DNA of 10,001 bases from Arenicellales bacterium (GTDB taxonomy: Bacteria; Pseudomonadota; Gammaproteobacteria; Arenicellales; UBA868): assembly GCA_028825345.1 (NCBI GenBank), contig JAPKAJ010000076.1, positions 1-10,001 of the forward strand, read 5' to 3'. This document shows positions 6,295 through 10,001 of the stretch, piece after piece. The notes beneath the pieces were generated by a model. That model searched no databases. It saw nothing but the letters and a program-made list of their open reading frames with translations, and was not told where the DNA came from. Each line of letters starts with the position of its first letter. The first letter of the stretch is position 1. The translations under genes and the position numbers were made by a program.

Positions 6295-7764
6295 TCAGAT
6301 AACTGATGATTGCAAGACCTGCAGAGTCTTTAAGTCACTGTGAAAATCGAGTGCGTAATCACCACCCTCACGTCCGATCCCACTGATGCCTGTGCCGCCA
6401 AAAGGTGCGCTGAGATCACGGATCAAAAAGCAGTTTACCCACACGGTGCCAGCGCGGACCGCGCGCCCTACCCGGTCGGCCCGCTTTGCACTGGTGGTGT
6501 AGATCATGCCGGCAAGCCCGTAGGGTGTGCTGTTGGCAAGTTCAATCGCTTGCGCTTCGCTGTCGAAAGTCTGCAGGGTCAGCACTGGTCCGAACACCTC
6601 TTTTTGCACAATCTCAGAGTTATTCGATACCGGTTCGATCAAAGTCGGTTCGTACCATAAGCCATCTTCGCGCCAGATTTTTCCGCCAATCATTACGTTA
6701 TCGCCAGATCTTCGGGCGCGCTGGACAAATCCGTCAATTTGCGCCAGATGATCTACATGAATTACCGGGGAGATGGTGGTGTTGTCGTCTCGACTGTCTC
6801 CCAGTACGTGCTCATTGGTATAGGTCAGGAATTTTTCAAGAAACTCATCCCGAACTGATACCTCGACCAGTAGCCGGGTTCCCGCCAGGCAGACCTGCCC
6901 GGCATCGTCGTATTGCCCAGCCGCTTTTTTTGCCGCTGCATCTATATCCGCGTCGGCGAATACAATCAGAGGGCTTTTTCCTCCGAGCTCGGCAGTAAAA
7001 GGCGTTAGATTTCTGGCTGCTGCCATTCCGATCAGTCGACCGGTTTCGGGTGAGCCGGTAAAGGAAACCCGGCGGACTCTTGGGTCGCTGACGAGGGCTG
7101 CCCCGATTTCTTCTCCGATCCCCTGGACGATATTAAACACACCGGGTGGAAAGCCTGCTTCATCGATCAGATCTGCCAGGATAGAGGCGCTTAAGGGTGA
7201 CCATTCGGCAGGTTTCAGGACTACCGTATTGCCGGCGGCAAGCGCCGGGGCACACTTCCAGGTAGAAAGCATAAAGGGCGCGTTCCAGGGTGTGATGATC
7301 ACGGCAGGACCACAGGGCATGCGGACTACCCGGTTATCAGTGTTATTGGAACTCCAGGAACGCTCCTCGTATTCCACCGCGAGATCAGCATAGGCGCGGA
7401 AATTTCTTGCGCCGCGGGGAATCACACGTAACCTAAGGCTTTCCTCCCGCATAGCCATATCAAGACACTCAACGCGGGCGATCTGGTCACTACGCTCGTC
7501 GATAAGTTCTGCCAGACGGTGCAGGTACTCCCCTCGGGCTGTGCACGAAAGTGCTGCCCAACTGGGGAACGCCCTGGCGGCGCTGGTTAATGCTGCATTC
7601 GCGATACCCGCATCACCTCGGGCCATATGGCCGAGCACGCGGGTCCACTCGAGCGGTGAGCGGTCTTCGAAAGTAGTTGCGGATGCCAGGCGGGCGCCAT
7701 CCACATAGTGATCTGGCGAGATCGCAACACCTTCAAGCTCAAAACGTGCCGAGGAACCGGTCAT
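6295..7764 (-). CDS. NAD(P)-dependent aldehyde dehydrogenase, hydroxymuconic-semialdehyde-dehydrogenase-like
   Basis: A 489-residue cytoplasmic aldehyde dehydrogenase that should oxidise an aldehyde to the acid. All catalytic positions are present: Asn161 in PWNAPF, Lys184 in LKPAEWSP, FTGSPETGR (235-243), Glu259 in ELGG, the nucleophile Cys292 in GQVCLAG, and Glu389/Phe391 in KEVFGP. The C-terminal motif VNCFLIRDLSAPFGG (443-457) followed by SGIGREGG is characteristic of the 2-hydroxymuconic / 2-aminomuconic / 5-carboxymethyl-2-hydroxymuconic semialdehyde group rather than of betaine-aldehyde or PuuC enzymes. The start ATG lacks a clear ribosome site; 61 bp separate it from the GS-like gene upstream. 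It is sandwiched between that ligase and the ferredoxin, so it probably handles an aldehyde generated after P450 action, but no ring-cleavage enzyme is present to prove a muconic substrate. Confidence 0.92.
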   Translation of the reverse strand: MTGSSARFELEGVAISPDHYVDGARLASATTFEDRSPLEWTRVLGHMARGDAGIANAALTSAARAFPSWAALSCTARGEYLHRLAELIDERSDQIARVECLDMAMREESLRLRVIPRGARNFRAYADLAVEYEERSWSSNNTDNRVVRMPCGPAVIITPWNAPFMLSTWKCAPALAAGNTVVLKPAEWSPLSASILADLIDEAGFPPGVFNIVQGIGEEIGAALVSDPRVRRVSFTGSPETGRLIGMAAARNLTPFTAELGGKSPLIVFADADIDAAAKKAAGQYDDAGQVCLAGTRLLVEVSVRDEFLEKFLTYTNEHVLGDSRDDNTTISPVIHVDHLAQIDGFVQRARRSGDNVMIGGKIWREDGLWYEPTLIEPVSNNSEIVQKEVFGPVLTLQTFDSEAQAIELANSTPYGLAGMIYTTSAKRADRVGRAVRAGTVWVNCFLIRDLSAPFGGTGISGIGREGGDYALDFHSDLKTLQVLQSSVI

Positions 7765-7825
7765 GACGAAAATACTGATGCAGTCTTAAGAGTATGGCCC
7801 GAGTTTCGAAAGGCAAAGGCATTCA

Positions 7826-9112
7826 TCAGATGAAGTTCTGGTAGTACTCGAGTTCCCAGTCGCTGGTATGGCCAAGATATTTGCCCCACTCGATTTCCTT
7901 GATCTCACAAAAATTGGCAACCAGCCCCTCTCCTAGGGCTTCGACCAATGCCTCATCGGCGCGTAATGCACTCAGGGCCACGCCCAGATTTTCCGGTACG
8001 CAGCGCTCGGTATTGATATTTTCGAAACAATCACCCGTCTCTGCCGGGGGTAGGTCGTATTGATGCTCTATGCCGAGTCGTGCCGCCTGCAATACAGTGG
8101 CTGCTGCCACATAGGGGTTTGCAGCGCAGTCGGCCATACGATGCTCTATGCGGGTCGCACTGCCGCGTTCTCCGGGGATGCGAACCGTGGTTCCGCGGTG
8201 ATCCAGACCCCAGTTGGCCCAGTACCCCGACAGGCTCGCCGGGCGCAGCCGTCGATAGGAATTAACGGTTGGTGCCAGTAGGGCGGCCATGCCCTCATGA
8301 TGTTGTATGAGCCCGGCAATGCACTGACGGGTAAGATCAGAAATACCCTCTGATGCGTTAGGGTCTGCCAGAGCGTTATTGCCGTTGGTATCTGTGAAAC
8401 TGAAGTTGACATGCAGCCCGCTGCCACCGCGATCCGATAGCGGTTTGGGCATGAAGCTTAATAGGTAGCCGCGCTTGGCCAGCGTCTCTTTGGCCATGAC
8501 CTTGAACAAAAAGATATTGTCGATCGCTGACAGTGCATCAGAGTATTTCAGGGTCAGCTCAAACTGTGGCCAGTCGTATTCTGAATTCAGTGATTCGATG
8601 GGAAGATTACAAAGCTCGGCCTGGCGCCAGATATCATCGATTAACCCTGCGGGGTCTACCGATGGTCCCGATCCATAAACAAATGCCCCCGGCGTGTCAT
8701 AAGGCACCCATTGTCCGTCATCTCCACGTTGAAAGATAAAGGCTTCCAGTTCGATACCGATCTGAGTATCGAGGTCTTTTTCCTTGAATTGCGCAATCGT
8801 TCGTTTGAGCAGGCTGCGCCCGCAGGTTGGCAAAGTAGTGCCGTGTCGTTCCAGGTCGGCAAGGAGGATGCCGGTATCGTCTTCCCAGCTTGGCCGGGCG
8901 TCGTTTGGATCAAACACTGCCTCTAGATCAGGCAGACCTTCGAGCATCATGGATCCGCTGACGGGCGAAAGTTCACGGTCATGGGTTAGCCCAAACAAAC
9001 TGATGCAAAAACGGGCCTTGCCCGATTCGGCGACCGATGCCGGCAGGTACTTGCCGCGGGGCAGGTTCAGGTGATCACAGAAAAGGACCCGCATGCGTTT
9101 ATAGGCGTTCAT
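7826..9112 (-). CDS. Glutamine-synthetase-like ligase (probable gamma-glutamyl-amide synthetase)
   Basis: A 428-residue member of the type I glutamine synthetase superfamily. These enzymes use ATP to activate the gamma-carboxyl of glutamate and attach ammonia or an amine. Core residues are present: Glu121 and Glu123 in IELEAF, Glu178 and Glu185 in NSEYDWPQFEL, His234 in GGSGLHVNFSF, the NSYRRLRP segment (284-291), Arg311 in TVRIP, and RIEHR (321-325) followed by ANPY. The N-terminal beta-grasp part is short, and the DGSS motif with the ammonium-site aspartate of true GlnA is not seen; SPVSGSMMLEGLPD (49-62) stands in its place. Together with the catabolic context this favours an amine substrate (as in PuuA or IpuC) over housekeeping nitrogen assimilation, but that is inference. 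The start at 9112 has a strong GGAGG just upstream; an ATG four codons earlier lacks one. The tyrosine of a YDLPPAE motif (352) is retained. Confidence 0.88.
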   Translation of the reverse strand: MNAYKRMRVLFCDHLNLPRGKYLPASVAESGKARFCISLFGLTHDRELSPVSGSMMLEGLPDLEAVFDPNDARPSWEDDTGILLADLERHGTTLPTCGRSLLKRTIAQFKEKDLDTQIGIELEAFIFQRGDDGQWVPYDTPGAFVYGSGPSVDPAGLIDDIWRQAELCNLPIESLNSEYDWPQFELTLKYSDALSAIDNIFLFKVMAKETLAKRGYLLSFMPKPLSDRGGSGLHVNFSFTDTNGNNALADPNASEGISDLTRQCIAGLIQHHEGMAALLAPTVNSYRRLRPASLSGYWANWGLDHRGTTVRIPGERGSATRIEHRMADCAANPYVAAATVLQAARLGIEHQYDLPPAETGDCFENINTERCVPENLGVALSALRADEALVEALGEGLVANFCEIKEIEWGKYLGHTSDWELEYYQNFI

Positions 9113-9139
9113 ATTCTCCTCCATCTACAAATTTATTTT

Positions 9140-9156
9140 TTAGGTTATAAGACTAA
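9140..9156. promoter_or_regulatory. A/T-rich imperfect palindrome upstream of the GS-like gene
   Basis: TTAG (9140-9143) and CTAA (9153-9156) form a short 17-bp inverted repeat around an A/T-rich centre containing TTATAA, 28 bases upstream of the GS-like start. On the minus strand the centre offers TATAAC as a possible -10 without a good -35. It may be an operator or internal promoter, or chance. Confidence 0.2.
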
Positions 9157-9187
9157 GATTCACCTTGGCATTAAACAACCCAATCTT

Positions 9188-9210
9188 CTCCTGGTGCTGT
9201 GACCCAGGAG
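9188..9210 (-). terminator. Stem-loop directly after the P450 stop codon (weak or partial terminator)
   Basis: CTCCTGG (9188-9194) and CCAGGAG (9204-9210) form a perfect 7-bp stem with a 9-base loop, starting at the base next to the P450 stop codon (9211-9213). On the transcript the next bases are AAGATTGGGTTGTTTAA, with no real U run, so complete termination is unlikely. It may lower downstream expression or protect the P450 message end. Confidence 0.45.
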
Positions 9211-10001
9211 TTATTGAACACACTGAATGGAAACAGGAAGTGATTTTATCCCACCAATAAAATTTGATCGCAGGTAGGTCTCAGGTCCGGATTGCTCTAT
9301 AGAGTGAACCCGTTTGACCAGTTCCTGCAGCACGACTCGAAGTTCAAGTCGAGCCAGCCACATGCCCAGGCAGGCATGCACGCTGCCCTGACCAAATGCC
9401 AGGTGTGGGTTGGGCGTACGGTTGATGTTAATCGTGAACGGTTGCTCGAATACGGTTTCATCCCGGTTGGCTGAGATAAACCAGAGGATGACCTTGTCCC
9501 CTGCGTTAATGTGATGACCCTTAAATTCTACATCTTCGATCGCGGTGCGCCGAAAGTGCATGGTGGGCGAGGCCCAGCGCAGCATTTCTTCAACGGCAAG
9601 CAGCCACTGTGCCTCGTCGAGTGTCCGAAGCTGGCTCAGCAAGTCAGGGTTATCGATCAGCGCCTTGATCGATGCACTGATACTGTAACGGGTCGTGTCA
9701 TTGCCGGCTGAGACCAGGAGTGCAAACGCGTTCTTGAATTCAAGATCGGTGAATGTTTCACCGTTTTTCATCGGCGCGAGAAAAAGAGACAGCAGATCAT
9801 CTTTATTGGTGTCTCGGCGAAGCGCGGCCTGTTTCTCAGCGTAATCATAAAGGTCTTTGCCCGCAGGGGAGCGAAAGGGGTAGAACCGGTATTCATCGGT
9901 ATTGACCTGGTCGATGACATGGTCGGTGAAATCCGGATCGGTGTTGGCGATCAGTGAATCGCCCTTATCCACCAACCAGTCGAGGTCCTCATCGGGCAGG
10001 C
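9211..10001 (-). CDS. Cytochrome P450 (C-terminal part; 5' end outside window)
   Basis: The frame is open from base 9999 at the right edge to a TAA at 9211-9213, giving about 262 residues of a soluble bacterial P450, roughly the last 60-65 percent. Class I bacterial P450s hydroxylate C-H bonds or dealkylate using O2 and electrons from a ferredoxin. Visible marks: I-helix LLVSAGNDTTR with the oxygen-activating Asp-Thr, K-helix EEMLR (ExxR), MHFRRTA, SANRDETVF, and the heme loop NPHLAFGQGSVHACLG with the Cys ligand at 9370-9372. The NPH-x-x-FG phrase and I-helix recall CYP124/125/142-like P450s that oxidise hydrophobic or terminal-methyl substrates. The loop has Ser where the usual glycine sits four residues before the Cys. 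A TTG at 9975 is only an internal codon. Ferredoxin and reductase genes lie downstream on the same strand, completing the electron chain. Confidence 0.93.
   Translation of the reverse strand, partial: LPDEDLDWLVDKGDSLIANTDPDFTDHVIDQVNTDEYRFYPFRSPAGKDLYDYAEKQAALRRDTNKDDLLSLFLAPMKNGETFTDLEFKNAFALLVSAGNDTTRYSISASIKALIDNPDLLSQLRTLDEAQWLLAVEEMLRWASPTMHFRRTAIEDVEFKGHHINAGDKVILWFISANRDETVFEQPFTININRTPNPHLAFGQGSVHACLGMWLARLELRVVLQELVKRVHSIEQSGPETYLRSNFIGGIKSLPVSIQCVQ

Noticed and set aside
1..10001. CRISPR arrays, tRNAs, insertion sequences or toxin-antitoxin genes
   Set aside because: No periodic repeats, cloverleaf-like sequences, transposase motifs or small paired genes were seen on either strand.

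Overview
The window is about 10 kb of compact bacterial chromosome of medium GC content. It reads like a metabolically versatile gammaproteobacterium, plausibly marine or oil- and xenobiotic-associated. That assignment is an impression from codon use and protein flavour, and no rRNA or marker gene confirms it. Apart from one unrelated peroxiredoxin fragment at the left edge, every gene looks catabolic or regulatory. There is no tRNA, rRNA, CRISPR array, transposase or phage gene, and no gene-free stretch longer than about 190 bp.

Layout. (1) Bases 1-278 (+) hold the 3' end of a Prx5-type peroxiredoxin. (2) Bases 357-3787 (-) hold a four-gene block, read right to left: an acetoacetate-decarboxylase-like protein, a MarR-family regulator overlapping it by 8 bp, a creatinase/ectoine-hydrolase-like pita-bread protein that has lost the M24 metal ligands, and a maleate isomerase/EutA-like two-cysteine enzyme. 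(3) Bases 3788-3869 are a short divergent promoter region. (4) Bases 3870-4751 (+) hold an HpaG-like fumarylacetoacetate-hydrolase-family enzyme. (5) Bases 4771-10001 (-) hold a second block, read right to left: a cytochrome P450 (5' end outside the window), a glutamine-synthetase-like ligase, an aldehyde dehydrogenase of the hydroxymuconic-semialdehyde type, a putidaredoxin-type [2Fe-2S] ferredoxin and its FAD/NADH reductase.

How the genes may work together. P450, ferredoxin and reductase form a complete class I monooxygenase chain (NADH to FAD reductase to [2Fe-2S] to P450). The GS-like protein sits between the P450 and the aldehyde dehydrogenase. In known amine pathways (polyamines, isopropylamine, anilines) such proteins make gamma-glutamyl-amides, so a nitrogen-containing substrate is a reasonable hypothesis. 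The aldehyde dehydrogenase and HpaG-like enzyme resemble steps after aromatic meta-cleavage, but no ring-cleavage dioxygenase is visible. The second block adds a decarboxylase-like fold, a C-N hydrolase-like fold and a C4-dicarboxylate isomerase/racemase fold, with a MarR regulator that probably senses the substrate or an intermediate. I do not recognise the whole set as a described pathway. The substrate cannot be read from the sequence.
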